NCBI GenBank assembly: GCA_002686195.1
Contig: NZAS01000087.1
Location: 1-6,400, forward strand
DNA: 6,400 nucleotides
Source of the DNA: Candidatus Pacearchaeota archaeon
GTDB taxonomy: Archaea; Nanoarchaeota; Nanoarchaeia; Pacearchaeales; GW2011-AR1
Direction: 5' to 3'
Part shown: positions 6,099 to 6,400 of the stretch, piece by piece
Layout of the letters: the number at the start of each line of letters is the position of its first letter
Position numbering within the stretch: the stretch's first letter is position 1
Program-made: the position numbers and the translations under genes
Notes under the pieces: model-generated
Databases searched by the model: none
What the model saw: only the letters and a program-made list of their open reading frames with translations
What the model was told of the DNA's origin: nothing

Positions 6099-6134
6099 TT
6101 TTGTTTCTCCTTGTTTGTAATATTACGCAAGTAT

Positions 6135-6221
6135 TTATTGTAACTTGTGTATTATTCGTTTATCTTCTTCACTATCTGTGTGTGCTGTTGATCCTTTATT
6201 TGCTGATGGCCATGTTGTCAT
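6135..6221 (-). CDS. 28-residue micro-ORF, hypothetical
   Basis: The short frame begins MTTWPSANKGSTAHTDSEED and ends KRIIHKLQ. It is polar and charged, with no membrane segment or signal. It starts 9 bases after the stop of the upstream gene, and its ribosome binding site AAGGAG (6232-6227, 5-base spacer) overlaps that stop codon, which argues for real translation. It ends 36 bases before the next ATG. The product is unrecognised. It may be a genuine small phage protein or a short frame that keeps ribosomes moving between the two structural genes. Confidence 0.5.
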   Translation of the reverse strand: MTTWPSANKGSTAHTDSEEDKRIIHKLQ

Positions 6222-6230
6222 TTATTCTCC

Positions 6231-6400
6231 TTAAGGTGTAAATTGTTCCCACTCTTGCGTATCTTCAAGCCAACGATAAGCATTTGTAGTATCTGGTATT
6301 GCTACTGGTGCATTCCAAACACCATTATTATCTAATGTCCAACTTGCAAATGGTTGATCAGTTATAAAAGCATTACGAGCTGAATCATATGTATCACCGA
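6231..6400 (-). CDS. C-terminal end of a marine-phage-type virion or hypothetical protein (5' end outside window)
   Basis: An open frame enters from the right edge and ends at TAA 6233-6231, giving 55 visible residues. It contains GDTYDSARNAFI (1-12), FASWTLDNNGVWNAPVAIPD (17-36), AYRWLEDTQEWEQ (40-52) and terminal FTP. The GDTYD...DQPFASWTLD...WNAPV...YRWLEDTQEW pattern matches a C-terminal module that I remember as common in marine phage and cyanophage proteins of unknown function. The aromatic-rich spacing suggests a small beta-sheet domain. The role of the full protein cannot be judged without its upstream part. Confidence 0.7.
   Translation of the reverse strand, partial: GDTYDSARNAFITDQPFASWTLDNNGVWNAPVAIPDTTNAYRWLEDTQEWEQFTP

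Noticed and set aside
6117..6126. Perfect palindrome GTAATATTAC between two genes, considered as a terminator or operator
   Set aside because: It is short, all A/T except the ends, has no loop-forming spacer or following U-run on the transcribed strand, and is expected by chance in AT-rich DNA.
5903..6241. Plus-strand 112-codon Leu-rich hydrophobic frame
   Set aside because: It is antisense to the 166-residue gene and the 28-residue ORF; the apparent hydrophobicity comes from reading AT-rich Ser/Thr/Asn codons backwards.

Overview
This is an AT-rich block of a tailed double-stranded DNA bacteriophage (or prophage) genome with every supported gene on the minus strand, so it reads from high to low coordinates. 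The terminase, portal and tail-fibre type proteins and the very tight gene packing identify it as phage. Several protein styles here are ones I associate with uncultured marine phages: the C-terminal module at 6231-6400, the SNYLEDKLLDHV-type protein, and the repeat protein with an E-N/S-R nonapeptide tail. That is recognition from memory, not a search. The host cannot be named from this window.

In transcription order the layout is as follows. (1) 6400-6231 is the C-terminal end of a virion-type protein that starts outside the window. (2) 6221-6135 is a 28-residue micro-ORF with a good ribosome binding site. (3) 6098-5598 is a 166-residue tail-fibre/virion-surface family protein. (4) 5579-3660 is a 639-residue GTG-started repeat protein. 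It combines an array of about 20-residue repeats, an inserted tryptophan/acidic block and a C-terminal nonapeptide array. (5) 3660-3313 is a 115-residue protein resembling phage fibre-tail adaptor proteins. (6) 3313-2996 is the terminase small subunit. (7) 2996-1734 is the terminase large subunit. (8) 1747-284 is the portal protein. (9) 245-1 holds two tiny single-span membrane-peptide ORFs and the first codons of another ORF.

The genes form one compact operon. Three successive junctions (639 aa to 115 aa, 115 aa to terS, terS to terL) are one-base TAATG overlaps, and terL overlaps the portal start by 14 bases. No promoter, terminator, tRNA, CRISPR array or mobile element is visible. The terminase pair and portal form the DNA-packaging motor and its docking ring. 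The upstream genes appear to supply exterior virion or tail parts, and the small membrane peptides after the portal have no assigned job.

I see no new enzymatic system. The most interesting features are the architecture of the 639-residue protein, a hairpin that could occlude its ribosome binding site, a possible dual-start membrane peptide after the portal, and the coupling of a fibre-type cassette directly onto the terminase genes.
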